A DNA stretch of 64,000 nt from Blautia sp. SC05B48 (GTDB taxonomy: Bacteria > Bacillota > Clostridia > Lachnospirales > Lachnospiraceae): assembly GCF_005848555.1 (NCBI RefSeq), contig NZ_CP040518.1, forward strand, positions 3,115,501-3,179,500, written 5' to 3'. The stretch's first letter is position 1; each line of letters starts with the position of its first letter. Of the stretch, positions 50,013 to 59,876 are shown piece after piece. Position numbers and translations under genes: made by a program. The notes below the pieces were generated by a model. That model did no database searches, was not told where the DNA came from, and was given only the letters and a program-made list of their open reading frames with translations.

Positions 50013-51978
50013 AGCCATTGTTTTTGCAGGGACCACCGAGGGCTACGCACTCTGTGAGTTCCTTGCGGAAAATCATGTTCCGGTCTATGCCTGTGCAGCT
50101 ACGGAATATGGCGGATCCCTTCTGAAGGAAAATGAATTTCTCCATGTCAGCGCCGGAAGGCTGAAAACCGAAGATATGGAGGAGCTTTTCCGGAGGGAAG
50201 CGCCAGAGATCGTTCTGGATGCCACTCATCCCTATGCGGCAGAGGTGACAAAAAATATCCGGTCTGCCTGTGAGAACGGAAATATCCGTTATCAGCGTGT
50301 TCTTCGCCCGGCGAGTGAGAAGAACCGTGAAGCCATCTATGTGGAAAGCACGGAGAAGGCGGCAGAATTTCTTTCCGGCACAGAGGGGAACATTTTTCTT
50401 ACCACAGGAAGCAAGGAGCTGTCTAAATTTACAGTGATCCCGGATTACCAGGAGAGGCTTTTTGCCCGGGTGCTGTCCATCCCTTCTGTGATCAGCTCCT
50501 GTGCGGAGCTGGGGATCGAGGGAAAACATCTCATCGGTATGCAGGGGCCATTTTCCACAGAGATCAACGAAGCGATGCTTCGACAGTTCCAGTGCAGCTA
50601 TCTGGTCACCAAGGATACCGGTCTGGCAGGTGGATTCCCGGAAAAGATGGAGGCCTGTCAGCGCTGCGGCGTCACACCTGTGATCATCGGAAGACCTTTG
50701 CGGGAGGAGGGTCTGTCCCTGCCGGAAGCAAGGGTATTTCTGGCAAAGCTGTTCGGCCTTACCCTGTCACAGAGGGTTTCTCTTGTGGGCATCGGCATGG
50801 GCGCGGAAAAAACCCTGACCCTGGAAGGAAAGAAGGCCTTTGATGAGGCGGAGCTTCTGATCGGTGCAAAGCGTATGACAGATGCCGTACAGAGGCCCGG
50901 ACAGGTGGTTCTCCATGAGTACCGCAGTGATAAGATCGTGGAGTATATCAAGGCACATCCGCAGTACCGTACCGTTGCCATTGCCCTTTCCGGAGATGTG
51001 GGCTTCTACAGCGGCGCAAGGAAGCTGATGGATCTTTTGGATGGTGATGTCCAGGTGATCTGTGGGATTTCTTCTGTTGTTTATTTTATGGCGAAGATCG
51101 GTCTTTCCTGGGATGATGCCAGGATCGTCAGCGCTCATGGAAGAGACTGCAATCTGATCTCCCTGATCCGACATAACCCCAAGGTCTTTTCCATTCTGGG
51201 GACAGAGGATGGGGTAGCTCGTCTGGCTTCTCGTCTGGTTGAGTATGGAATGGGGGATGTGACTCTTTATGTAGGCGAAAATCTTTCCTACGAAAATGAA
51301 AAGATCTTTCATGCCAGTGCAGCAGATCTTACAGAATACCGGGGAGATGCATTAAGCGTGGTAACTGCGTGCAATGAAAAGGCATTACCTTTGCCCGCAG
51401 TTCACGGGATCTGTGATGAGGAATTTCTCCGTGGAAAGGCGCCTATGACAAAGGAAGAGGTACGTACGGTTTCGCTGTCCAAGCTTCGCCTTCAGGAGGA
51501 TTCTGTCTGCTATGATGTGGGAGCGGGCACAGGCTCGGTTTCTGTTGAGATGGCACTGCGTGCCTGGAAGGGGCAGGTCTATGCCATTGAGAAAAAGGAG
51601 GATGCCCTTGCTCTTCTTAAGGAGAACAGGCGGAAATTTGCCGCAGATAATCTGGAGATCGTATCGGGTACCGCACCGGAAGCTATGGTGGAGCTGCCTG
51701 CTCCGACGCATGCTTTTATCGGCGGGTCTTCCGGAAACATGAATGAGATCATCCGGCTTCTTCTGGACAAAAATCCGGAAGTACGGATCGTGATCAACTG
51801 TATCACTCTGGAGACCGTGACGGAAGCCATGAATGCCATACGAGATTTCAGCCTGACAGATGTGGATATCGTACAGCTGTCTGCGGCAAGATCAAAATCT
51901 ATCGGAAGGTATCATATGATGATGGGTGAGAATCCGATCTATATCATTTCCTGCAGCGGAAGAGGGGAGGAGATTTAG
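50005..51978 (+). CDS. cbiJET: Triple fusion CbiJ-CbiE-CbiT (precorrin-6A reductase, C5/C15 methyltransferase, C12 decarboxylase)
   Basis: The 657-residue protein has three parts. Residues 1-250 are CbiJ-like (YKAIVFAGTTEGYALCEFL, LDATHPYAAEVTKNI, LTTGSKELSKF, GPFSTEINEAMLRQF). Residues about 255-460 are a CbiE methylase (RVSLVGIGMGAEKTLTLEGKKAFDEAELLIGAKRM, SGDVGFYSGARKLMD). Residues about 470-657 are CbiT (TKEEVRTVSLSKLRLQEDSVCYDVGAGTGSVSVEMAL). CbiE-CbiT fusions are known as CobL; the extra CbiJ in front makes one chain for three successive steps. It starts eight bases inside cbiH and ends right at the GTG of cbiA. Confidence 0.92.
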   Translation: MYKAIVFAGTTEGYALCEFLAENHVPVYACAATEYGGSLLKENEFLHVSAGRLKTEDMEELFRREAPEIVLDATHPYAAEVTKNIRSACENGNIRYQRVLRPASEKNREAIYVESTEKAAEFLSGTEGNIFLTTGSKELSKFTVIPDYQERLFARVLSIPSVISSCAELGIEGKHLIGMQGPFSTEINEAMLRQFQCSYLVTKDTGLAGGFPEKMEACQRCGVTPVIIGRPLREEGLSLPEARVFLAKLFGLTLSQRVSLVGIGMGAEKTLTLEGKKAFDEAELLIGAKRMTDAVQRPGQVVLHEYRSDKIVEYIKAHPQYRTVAIALSGDVGFYSGARKLMDLLDGDVQVICGISSVVYFMAKIGLSWDDARIVSAHGRDCNLISLIRHNPKVFSILGTEDGVARLASRLVEYGMGDVTLYVGENLSYENEKIFHASAADLTEYRGDALSVVTACNEKALPLPAVHGICDEEFLRGKAPMTKEEVRTVSLSKLRLQEDSVCYDVGAGTGSVSVEMALRAWKGQVYAIEKKEDALALLKENRRKFAADNLEIVSGTAPEAMVELPAPTHAFIGGSSGNMNEIIRLLLDKNPEVRIVINCITLETVTEAMNAIRDFSLTDVDIVQLSAARSKSIGRYHMMMGENPIYIISCSGRGEEI

Positions 51979-53382
51979 GTGAAGATCCCGAGAATACTTC
52001 TTGCGGCAGGTGCCAGCGGAAGCGGAAAAACCCTGATCACCTGCGGGCTTCTTCAGGCGCTGGTGAACCGTGGCCTTAAGGTAGCTTCTTTTAAATGCGG
52101 CCCGGATTACATAGATCCCATGTTCCACAGCCGCGTGATTGGTACAAGATCCCGAAACCTGGATACGTTTTTTACAGATGGAGACAGGATCCGGTATCTT
52201 CTGGCAAAGAACGCATCGGACTGTGAAATTGCAGTGATGGAGGGAGTCATGGGGTACTATGACGGTGTAGGAGGGATCACCTCCAGAGCCAGTGCCTATG
52301 ATCTGGCCTCCACCACAGATACACCGGTGATCCTGATCGTAAACAGCCGTGGCATGAGTGTTTCCCTGGCTGCCTATGTAAAGGGCTTTCTGGAATACAA
52401 AAAGGACAGCCATATCTGCGGCGTGATCTTTAACCAGATGTCTCCCATGCTGTATCCCAGAATGAAAAAGCTTCTGGAAGAGGAGCTTTCCGTAAAGGTA
52501 CTGGGATATGTTCCGAAGGTGGAGGACTGTGTGATTGAAAGCCGTCATCTGGGACTGGTGCTTCCGGAGGAGATCCCGGAGCTGAAAAGCCGTCTGCAGA
52601 AGCTTTCCGAGGTGCTGGAGAAAACTTTGGATATCGATGGGATCCTGGAGCTTGCAGGGGGAGCACCGGAGCTTGCGGCGCCGGAGCCGGAAATGCTTAT
52701 ACAGAAGGATACTGCCTTCGGATACCGGACAGAGGAAAAGGTACGGATCGGTGTGGCGGATGATGAAGCCTTTTGCTTTTTCTATGCGGATAATTTAAAT
52801 CTTCTGGAGCAGATGGGAGCGGAGCTGGTGCGTTTTTCACCCATTCATGACAGAGAGCTTCCGGAGGATCTGGACGGGCTTCTTTTAAGCGGCGGTTACC
52901 CGGAATTAAACGGGGAGGCGCTGGAAGATAATCAGGAAATGTGCACCCGGATCCGGGAAGTTATCCTGGACGGAATGCCCTGTCTGGCAGAATGCGGCGG
53001 ATTCATGTATCTTCATCAGGAGATGGAGGATATGGAAGGAAAGCAGCGCAGAGTCTGCGGGGTGATCCCTGGAAGGGCCTACCGGACACCGAAGCTGAAC
53101 CGGTTCGGCTATATCACCCTTACGGAAAAACAGGATACCGGACTTGGTAAGATCCCTGCCCATGAATTCCATTATTTTGATTCCACAGATTGCGGAGAGG
53201 ATTTTCATGCGGCAAAGCCGGCATCTAAAAGAGGATGGGATTGTATCCATGACCGGGGTAGGCTGATGGCAGGATTTCCTCATCTTTATTATTACGGAAA
53301 TCCCAGGGTTCCGGCACGTTTTCTGAAGAACGCACTGGAATATAAGAAGGAACGGAGGCAGAAAAAAGATGCTGAAATATAG
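51979..53382 (+). CDS. cbiA: Cobyrinate a,c-diamide synthase CbiA
   Basis: A 467-residue amidotransferase starting at a GTG with GGGGAGGAG upstream. The N-terminal ATP-binding part begins RILLAAGASGSGKTLITCGLLQAL and has FKCGPDYIDPMFHSRVIGT. The C-terminal glutaminase-like domain has LLLSGGYPELNGEAL and the nucleophile region CLAECGGFMYL. It amidates the a and c side chains using glutamine. It overlaps cbiB by 14 bases. Confidence 0.95.
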   Translation: MKIPRILLAAGASGSGKTLITCGLLQALVNRGLKVASFKCGPDYIDPMFHSRVIGTRSRNLDTFFTDGDRIRYLLAKNASDCEIAVMEGVMGYYDGVGGITSRASAYDLASTTDTPVILIVNSRGMSVSLAAYVKGFLEYKKDSHICGVIFNQMSPMLYPRMKKLLEEELSVKVLGYVPKVEDCVIESRHLGLVLPEEIPELKSRLQKLSEVLEKTLDIDGILELAGGAPELAAPEPEMLIQKDTAFGYRTEEKVRIGVADDEAFCFFYADNLNLLEQMGAELVRFSPIHDRELPEDLDGLLLSGGYPELNGEALEDNQEMCTRIREVILDGMPCLAECGGFMYLHQEMEDMEGKQRRVCGVIPGRAYRTPKLNRFGYITLTEKQDTGLGKIPAHEFHYFDSTDCGEDFHAAKPASKRGWDCIHDRGRLMAGFPHLYYYGNPRVPARFLKNALEYKKERRQKKDAEI

Positions 53383-54346
53383 TCTTCCTGCACTGGTCAT
53401 AGGATTTGTGCTGGATCTTCTGATCGGAGATCCCAGATGGCTTTATCATCCGATCTGCGTCATCGGCAATCTGATCGCAGTGCTGGAAAAGGCGATCCGG
53501 AAGATTTTTCCGAAAAATCACGGTGGTGAGCTGACAGGAGGCTTTCTGATCGTAGTGCTTGTCTGTTTGTTCAGCGGCGGGGTGCCGCTTCTGGTGCTTT
53601 ATTATCTTTACCGGTATCTGCCGGTGGCCGGATTTGTGCTGGAGGTTTTCTGGTGCTATCAGCTTCTTGCCACCCGTTCCCTGAAGGATGAGAGTATGAA
53701 GGTTTATGACCGGCTGAAAAATGGAACTCTGGACGAGGCACGCTATGCGGTGTCCATGATCGTAGGCCGTGATACCCGAGAGCTTACGGAAACCGGCGTG
53801 ACAAAGGCTGCCGTGGAAACCGTTGCGGAAAATGCATCCGACGGCGTGATCGCCCCCATGCTTTATATGGCTATCGGCGGGGTGCCGCTGATGTTTCTGT
53901 ACAAGGGCATCAATACCATGGATTCCATGCTTGGATATAAAAATGACAAATATCTTTATTTCGGCCGTGTTGCGGCAAAGCTGGATGATGTGGCCAATTA
54001 TATCCCTGCCAGAATCTCCGGATGGCTGATGGTGGCAGGAACTGTTTTTACAGGAATGGATATAAAAAACGCGGCAAAGATCTACAAACGTGACCGGAGA
54101 AATCATGCAAGCCCCAACTCAGCCCAGACAGAGGCTGCCATGGCCGGAGCGCTGGATGTACAGCTTGCGGGAAATGCATATTATTTCGGAAAATTATATG
54201 AAAAACCCACGATCGGGGATCCGATCCGTCCTGTGGAGCCGGAGGATATCAAAAGAGCTAACCGGCTGATGTACGCGGCATCCATACTGGGTGTGGTGGC
54301 TTTTGGACTGCTCAGTGCGGGCATCCGGTTCGGGTTATTAAGGTAA
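53369..54346 (+). CDS. cbiB: Adenosylcobinamide-phosphate synthase CbiB
   Basis: A 325-residue membrane protein with GFVLDLLIGDPRWLYHPICVIGNLI, RDTRELTETGVTKAAVETVAENASDGVIAPMLYMAIGG and RRNHASPNSAQTEAAMAGAL, the conserved blocks of CbiB/CobD(Pseudomonas). It attaches the aminopropanol arm to adenosylcobyric acid at the membrane. The pairing with the threonine-phosphate decarboxylase gene that follows is functional: that enzyme makes the aminopropanol phosphate. Confidence 0.95.
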   Translation: MLKYSLPALVIGFVLDLLIGDPRWLYHPICVIGNLIAVLEKAIRKIFPKNHGGELTGGFLIVVLVCLFSGGVPLLVLYYLYRYLPVAGFVLEVFWCYQLLATRSLKDESMKVYDRLKNGTLDEARYAVSMIVGRDTRELTETGVTKAAVETVAENASDGVIAPMLYMAIGGVPLMFLYKGINTMDSMLGYKNDKYLYFGRVAAKLDDVANYIPARISGWLMVAGTVFTGMDIKNAAKIYKRDRRNHASPNSAQTEAAMAGALDVQLAGNAYYFGKLYEKPTIGDPIRPVEPEDIKRANRLMYAASILGVVAFGLLSAGIRFGLLR

Positions 54347-54373
54347 CAATAAATACAGACAGGAGAATGACCA

Positions 54374-55426
54374 ATGACAAAACACATACATGGAGGAGAC
54401 GTATATAAACATAAAGACTGCCTGGATTTTTCGGCAAATCTGAATCCTTTGGGAACACCGGAAAGTGTGAAGCAGGCCATTATCCACAGTCTGGATCATA
54501 TTGCACAGTATCCCCGGGTGGGATGCGGCGTTCTCAGGGAAAGGATCGCAGAATCGGAAGGTGTAAAAGCGGAAGAGGTAATATGCGGTAACGGAGCAGC
54601 AGAAGTGATCTTCACGCTCTGTCACGCAGTAAAGCCAAGGAGGGCTCTGATCCCGGCGCCTACTTTCGCAGAATACGGACAGGCTCTGGTCAGCACAGGC
54701 TGTGAACTGGAATATTACATGCTGACGGAAAATGACGGCTTTGTGCTCAGTGAGGCATATCTGGATATCCTCCATAAGGGACTGGATATGGCCTTCTTAT
54801 GCAACCCCAATAATCCTACCGGCATGCTGATCCCCCACAGGCTTCTGAAAAAGATCCTGGAAAAATGCAGAAAACTGGATATCCTGCTGGTGGTAGATGA
54901 ATGTTTCCTTGATTTTGTAAAGGACCCGGAAGAGTATTCTCTGAAGCGTTCTCTTTCCGGGTTCAATAATCTTTTTATCCTGAAGGCATTTACAAAAAGA
55001 TATGCCATGGCTGGGGTGCGGCTGGGCTATGGCCTCTGTTCTGACAGAAAGCTGATGGAAAGGATGGAGCTTTGTGTTCAGCCATGGAATGTTTCCACCA
55101 TGGCCCAGGCAGCCGGGCTCCAGGCACTTACAGAGACGGAATATGTAGAGGAGGGAAGACAGCTTGTTTTTCGGGAGGCACAGTGGCTGAAGGATGAGCT
55201 GGTCCGCATTGGGTATAAAGTATTTCCGTCGGAAGCAAATTATATTTTCTTTAAAGGACCGGAGGAGCTGTTTGACTTCTGTTTGCGGAAACGGATCCTG
55301 ATCCGTGACTGCAGCAATTATCCGGGACTTACAAAGGGGTATTATCGGATCGCGGTAAAGCGCCATGAAGAAAATGTAAAACTGATCGAAGTACTTGAGG
55401 GAGGTATATTATGGCAAAAGCAATAA
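54374..55426 (+). CDS. cobD: Threonine-phosphate decarboxylase CobD
   Basis: A 350-residue PLP enzyme related to histidinol-phosphate aminotransferase: [30 protein letters not shown] at the N-terminus is specific to CobD, followed by [19 protein letters not shown] and the PLP lysine region [20 protein letters not shown]. It decarboxylates threonine phosphate to (R)-1-amino-2-propanol phosphate. It overlaps the cbiP gene by 16 bases. Confidence 0.92.
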   Translation: MTKHIHGGDVYKHKDCLDFSANLNPLGTPESVKQAIIHSLDHIAQYPRVGCGVLRERIAESEGVKAEEVICGNGAAEVIFTLCHAVKPRRALIPAPTFAEYGQALVSTGCELEYYMLTENDGFVLSEAYLDILHKGLDMAFLCNPNNPTGMLIPHRLLKKILEKCRKLDILLVVDECFLDFVKDPEEYSLKRSLSGFNNLFILKAFTKRYAMAGVRLGYGLCSDRKLMERMELCVQPWNVSTMAQAAGLQALTETEYVEEGRQLVFREAQWLKDELVRIGYKVFPSEANYIFFKGPEELFDFCLRKRILIRDCSNYPGLTKGYYRIAVKRHEENVKLIEVLEGGILWQKQ

Positions 55427-56931
55427 TGGTGCAGGGAACCATGTCCAATGCCGGAAAAAGCCTGCTGGCTGCGGGACTTTGCAGGATCTTTAAGCAGGAT
55501 GGATATCGTGTGGCTCCTTTTAAATCACAAAATATGGCACTGAATTCCTTTATCACAGAGGATGGCCTTGAGATGGGGCGGGCCCAGGTCATGCAGGCAG
55601 AGGCAGCCGGGATCAGGCCGTCTGTCCTGATGAATCCGATTCTTCTGAAGCCTACCAATGATGTAGGCTCCCAGGTGATCGTAAACGGAGAAGTTCTTGG
55701 AACTATGAGTGCCAGGGATTATTTCAAATATAAGAAGACCCTGGTTCCGGATGTGATGAAGGCATACAACGCTCTTGCAGCGGAAAATGATATCATTGTC
55801 ATCGAAGGTGCGGGAAGCCCTGCCGAGATCAATCTCAAGGATGAGGATATCGTAAATATGGGGATGGCAAAGATGGCCAAGGCACCGGTCCTTCTTGTGG
55901 GTGATATTGACCGTGGAGGTGTTTTTGCCCAGCTGATCGGTACGGTGGAGCTTCTGGAGGACGATGAGAAGGCTATGGTAAAGGGTCTGATCATCAACAA
56001 ATTCCGCGGAGACAAGACTATCCTGGACCCTGGTGTTGTCATGCTTGAGGAAAGAAGCGGGATCCCGGTGGTGGGTGTGGCGCCTTACCTGGATATCCAG
56101 GTGGAGGATGAGGACAGCCTGACGGAGCGTTTTGACCGGAAGCAGGAAGCCGGTGTCATTGATATCGCGGTGATCCGTACACCAAGGATTTCCAACTTTA
56201 CGGATTTTAATCCTTTTGAGAGCATTCCCGGAGTTTCTCTCCGTTATGTTAAACACCCGAGAGATCTTCACTCTCCGGACATGATCATCCTTCCTGGAAC
56301 CAAGAACACCATGGGTGATCTGATCTGGATGCGGGAAAGCGGAATGGAGGCAGCAGTTCTCAAGGAAGCCTCCAGAGGCAAGCTGATCTTTGGTGTCTGC
56401 GGTGGCTATCAGATGCTGGGTGAAACCTTAAGTGACCCTCATGGAGTTGAAAATGGCGGTTCCATGAAAGGGATGGGACTTCTTCCCATGGAGACGGTAT
56501 TTGCCGAAAAGAAAACCAGGACCAGGGTGCAGGGGCATTTCGGTCAGCTGTCCGGTGTGTTTGCTCCTCTTTCCGGTGCGGAGATCGAGGGCTATGAGAT
56601 CCATATGGGCGAAAGTATCCTGAAGGAGAATGCAGGAACAGCAACGAAGATCACAGACAGCGTCAGCGGTAAGAAAAAAGAAGAGGGTGCTTTTGCGGGA
56701 AATGTGTGCGGAACCTATATCCACGGCGTTTTTGATAAGGAAGCATCTGCAGAGGCGATCATACGCGTGATCGGCGAGAAAAAAGGTATTGATGTGGAAA
56801 ATATGACAGGCGTGGATTTTGCGGCATTTAAGGAACAGCAGTATGATATCCTGGCTGCAGAGCTGCGGAAGCATCTGGATATGAAAAAAATCTATGAGAT
56901 ACTGGAAAATGGGATTACGGAGGAAGAATAG
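55411..56931 (+). CDS. cbiP: Cobyric acid synthase CbiP
   Basis: A 506-residue glutamine amidotransferase. The P-loop region is [24 protein letters not shown], followed by [28 protein letters not shown]. The C-terminal glutaminase domain has [11 protein letters not shown] with its Cys nucleophile and GTYIHGVFD. It amidates the b, d, e and g side chains. GAGGGAGG lies before the ATG inside the end of cobD. cbiC follows after two bases. Confidence 0.96.
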   Translation: MAKAIMVQGTMSNAGKSLLAAGLCRIFKQDGYRVAPFKSQNMALNSFITEDGLEMGRAQVMQAEAAGIRPSVLMNPILLKPTNDVGSQVIVNGEVLGTMSARDYFKYKKTLVPDVMKAYNALAAENDIIVIEGAGSPAEINLKDEDIVNMGMAKMAKAPVLLVGDIDRGGVFAQLIGTVELLEDDEKAMVKGLIINKFRGDKTILDPGVVMLEERSGIPVVGVAPYLDIQVEDEDSLTERFDRKQEAGVIDIAVIRTPRISNFTDFNPFESIPGVSLRYVKHPRDLHSPDMIILPGTKNTMGDLIWMRESGMEAAVLKEASRGKLIFGVCGGYQMLGETLSDPHGVENGGSMKGMGLLPMETVFAEKKTRTRVQGHFGQLSGVFAPLSGAEIEGYEIHMGESILKENAGTATKITDSVSGKKKEEGAFAGNVCGTYIHGVFDKEASAEAIIRVIGEKKGIDVENMTGVDFAAFKEQQYDILAAELRKHLDMKKIYEILENGITEEE

Positions 56932-56933
56932 AA

Positions 56934-57575
56934 ATGAAAGTAGAGCTTGAAAATGTAAAACCCCTGGAGATCGAAAAAAGAAGCTTTGAGATCATCACAG
57001 AAGAGCTTGGGGATACTCCCCTGATCCCGGGAACCGAGCTGATCGTAAAACGCTGCATCCACACAAGCGCAGATTTTGATTATGCAAAAAATCTCTGCTT
57101 CTCGGAGGGGGCAGTGGAGAAGGCAATGGACGCCATCCGCAACGGTGCCTGCATCGTCACAGATACCCAGATGGCAAAGGCCGGGATCAACAAGCGTGCA
57201 CTTGCCCGCTACGGCGGTGAGGCTTACTGCTTCATGTCCGACGAGGATGTGGCTGCCCTTGCAAAAAAGAACGGGACTACCAGAGCCACAGCCAGCATGG
57301 ACAAGGCAGCAGAGATGGATAAAAAGCTGATCTTTGCCATCGGAAACGCACCTACCGCACTGGTACGTCTTTATGAGCTTATTGAGAACGGAAAGCTTTC
57401 TCCTGAGCTGATCATCGGTGTGCCGGTAGGATTTGTGAATGTTGTGCAGTCAAAGGAGCTGATCATGCACGCAGATGTGCCTTATATTGTGGCAAAAGGA
57501 CGCAAGGGTGGAAGCAACATTGCTGCGTGCATTGTAAATGCCCTGCTCTACATGATCGATAACCGGAGAGATTAG
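56934..57575 (+). CDS. cbiC: Cobalt-precorrin-8 methylmutase CbiC
   Basis: A 213-residue protein with IEKRSFEIITEELG, KRCIHTSADFDYAKNLCF (with the catalytic His), GACIVTDTQMAKAGIN, IGNAPTALVRLYELI and GVPVGFVNVVQSKE. CbiC moves the C11 methyl group to C12 and gives cobyrinic acid. It is the last gene of the operon. Its stop codon overlaps the stop of the convergent MocR-type gene, so there is no room for a separate terminator. Confidence 0.95.
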   Translation: MKVELENVKPLEIEKRSFEIITEELGDTPLIPGTELIVKRCIHTSADFDYAKNLCFSEGAVEKAMDAIRNGACIVTDTQMAKAGINKRALARYGGEAYCFMSDEDVAALAKKNGTTRATASMDKAAEMDKKLIFAIGNAPTALVRLYELIENGKLSPELIIGVPVGFVNVVQSKELIMHADVPYIVAKGRKGGSNIAACIVNALLYMIDNRRD

Positions 57576-58888
57576 GAGCCGATAACCTCCTTCAGAAGCT
57601 GACAGGCAGGCAGAAAATCCTTGGATGGAATGGAGGAGCAGGAGAGGACCAGGGTGACCTCGGCTCCGTTTTCTCTGAGAACCTCCAGTCCCAGACCACG
57701 GTTCCGGGCTCTGTCTGTCAGTTCACTGCCTGTGAGAGAACAGGGGAGAGTAAGGGCAAGGCTGGTTCCTGCGGCTCCTGTCTGGATCTGGCAGTCCTGG
57801 CCGAAGGTCTCCCGGACAGCCTGGGAAAGAGCCTTCAGTTTCTGGGAATAAAGGCGGCGGAGTTTTCTTGTCTGGGAAGCCATATGCCCGTCGCGGATAA
57901 ACTGGCAGAGTGCGATCTGTTCTGCCTTGGAAGCAGTCTGATTATAAAAGGCTGCTTTTTTTGTATATTTTTCCCGGAGAGAGCGTGGCAGTACCATGAA
58001 GCTGACACGGATGGAGGGCAGCAGCAGCCTGGAAAAGGAACCAATATAGACAACGTTTTCACCGCCTGCAAGACCAAAAAGTGAAGGCGTTGGCTTCTGG
58101 AAATAAACAAATTCGTTTTCGAAATCATCCTCAATGATCAGATGGTCATTGATCTCCGCATGACGGATCAGCTCCAGGCGTCGTTTTACCGGCATGATCT
58201 CGCCCCATTTTGTCATGTGAGCAGGAGAAACATAGATCACATCGCAGCTTTTGTCCCGATAATGGACATCAAATCCGTAATCCTGAAAGATGGTGCTGCA
58301 TGCGGTGAAGGACGGTGTAGGGAACGAAACGGTTTTCCGTTCATGGATCAGAGGGCAGAGAATCTGGAGAAGGGGCTGGAGACCGGCCCCTACTACAATG
58401 TCATCCGGGGAGCAGATCACATTTCTGCGTTCCCGGATATAGTCTGCGAGAACCTCCCGGAAATCGCTTTCGCCCTGGGGTTCGCCATAAGAAAGCATAC
58501 GGTCGCCCTGGCGGAGGGCGCTTTTGATGTAACGCTGCCACAGATCAAAACGAAAGCTTTCCCGGTCAACACCGGAAGAGGCAAAATCGTATAGATAGGG
58601 CGTGATATCCTTATCCTGTTTTTTGGGGGTGAGCAGATGCTGCCTGGAAGCAATGCCGGTGACATAATAGCCGCTCTGTGCCCTGGCGATGATATAGCCG
58701 TCTGCTGCCAGCAGAAGATAGGCATTTTCGATGGTGGTACGGCTCAGCTTCAGCTCCTGGGCGCATTTGCGGAGGGAGGGCATTTTGCTTCCGGGAAGGA
58801 GACGGCCTTCCATGATCAGCTTCCGGTAATAGTGATAAACCTCCAGATATAGGTGTTCTTTTTTGTGTTCTGCAGATATATTTAACAT
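57572..58888 (-). CDS. MocR/PdxR-type regulator (GntR HTH plus aminotransferase-like domain) lacking the PLP lysine
   Basis: The 438-residue protein has a GntR winged helix at residues 10-75 (YHYYRKLIMEGRLLPGSKMPSLRKCAQELKLSRTTIENAY), then a fold-type I aminotransferase domain (LSYGEPQGESDFREVLADYI, VVGAGLQPLLQIL, LIIEDDFENEF). Where MocR proteins have a PLP-binding GTFSK, this one has GSFSRLLLPSIRVSF with Arg287. It is divergent from the pyridoxal kinase gene pdxY across 92 bp, so control of vitamin B6 salvage is likely. Direct PLP sensing by a Schiff base would not be possible if the Arg is real. Confidence 0.87.
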   Translation of the reverse strand: MLNISAEHKKEHLYLEVYHYYRKLIMEGRLLPGSKMPSLRKCAQELKLSRTTIENAYLLLAADGYIIARAQSGYYVTGIASRQHLLTPKKQDKDITPYLYDFASSGVDRESFRFDLWQRYIKSALRQGDRMLSYGEPQGESDFREVLADYIRERRNVICSPDDIVVGAGLQPLLQILCPLIHERKTVSFPTPSFTACSTIFQDYGFDVHYRDKSCDVIYVSPAHMTKWGEIMPVKRRLELIRHAEINDHLIIEDDFENEFVYFQKPTPSLFGLAGGENVVYIGSFSRLLLPSIRVSFMVLPRSLREKYTKKAAFYNQTASKAEQIALCQFIRDGHMASQTRKLRRLYSQKLKALSQAVRETFGQDCQIQTGAAGTSLALTLPCSLTGSELTDRARNRGLGLEVLRENGAEVTLVLSCSSIPSKDFLPACQLLKEVIGS

Positions 58889-58916
58889 AAGTATGATGAT
58901 TTCCTTCCAAAAATGA

Positions 58917-58946
58917 TTGCGTAAACCTGACAGTTCATTCTATAAT
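58917..58946 (+). promoter_or_regulatory. Predicted pdxY promoter
   Basis: TTGCGT (58917-58922) and TATAAT (58941-58946) are 18 bp apart in the 92-bp divergent region shared with the MocR-type regulator. Confidence 0.5.
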
Positions 58947-58980
58947 ATTACAGAAAAAAACTCAAGACTGGAGAATTACC

Positions 58981-59847
58981 ATGAAAAAAATAGCAGTGAT
59001 CAATGATCTTTCCGGGCTGGGGAAATGTTCACTGACAGCAGCGATCCCGGTGATCTCGGTGATGGGAGTCCAGGCGTGTCCACTTCCCACCGCTGTTTTA
59101 AGCAACCAGACCGGTTATGAAAGTTATTTCTGTGAGGATTTCACAGAGCATATGGAACTATATATGGAGCAGTGGAAAAAAAGAGGATTTTTTCCGGATG
59201 GGATCTATACAGGATTTCTTTCTGATGATAAGCAGGCAGACAGGATCCTGAAATTTATGGATGCGTTTGCAGGGAAGGATACTCTGATCCTTACAGACCC
59301 GGTGATGGGGGATGACGGCGCGGTTTATCCAATCTATACAGAAGAGCTCCGCAGCCGGTTCTGCGAACTGACACACCGTTCCTATGTGATCACACCGAAC
59401 CTTACGGAAGCCCTCCTTCTTCTCTACGGAAAAGAAAAAATGGAGGAGATCTGGAATAAACTGCAAAAGGCATCAGAGGCCCGGCGGATGGAAGAGATCC
59501 GGGAGATCGGGTGCGGACTTGCCCGGAAATTTTCACTTCCTGCCGTTGTGATCACCGGAGTGGATCACAGGGAGGAGGGGCAGCCTCTGAAAATGGGGAA
59601 TCTTGTCCTGGAAAACGGAAACAGCTCCTGGGTATTTGCAGAGAAATCAGGAGGAAGCTATTCCGGGACAGGAGATCTTTTTGCATCCGTGCTCAGTGCA
59701 GGGCTGGTAAAAAGATATTCCATGAAAACCTGTGCAGAGCTGGCCGTGGACTTTATCTCGGCATCGATCCGGGATGCGGTGGAGGAAGGAACAGACCGTA
59801 ACGATGGTGTATGCTTTGAACAGCATCTTGGCATGCTGCTTCCATAA
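58981..59847 (+). CDS. pdxY: Pyridoxal/pyridoxamine kinase (PdxY-like)
   Basis: The 288-residue ribokinase-fold protein has KIAVINDLSGLGKCSLTAAIPVISVMGVQACPLPTAVLSNQTGY, FLSDDKQADRILKF, LTDPVMGDDGAVYP and the anion-hole/catalytic motif GGSYSGTGDLFASVL with the base Asp. These point to a pyridoxamine kinase, which phosphorylates B6 vitamers. The divergent MocR-type gene is its probable regulator. CTGGAG lies before the ATG. Confidence 0.9.
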   Translation: MKKIAVINDLSGLGKCSLTAAIPVISVMGVQACPLPTAVLSNQTGYESYFCEDFTEHMELYMEQWKKRGFFPDGIYTGFLSDDKQADRILKFMDAFAGKDTLILTDPVMGDDGAVYPIYTEELRSRFCELTHRSYVITPNLTEALLLLYGKEKMEEIWNKLQKASEARRMEEIREIGCGLARKFSLPAVVITGVDHREEGQPLKMGNLVLENGNSSWVFAEKSGGSYSGTGDLFASVLSAGLVKRYSMKTCAELAVDFISASIRDAVEEGTDRNDGVCFEQHLGMLLP

Positions 59848-59876
59848 AAACATAAGGGAATAAAAAGAGCTGACCG

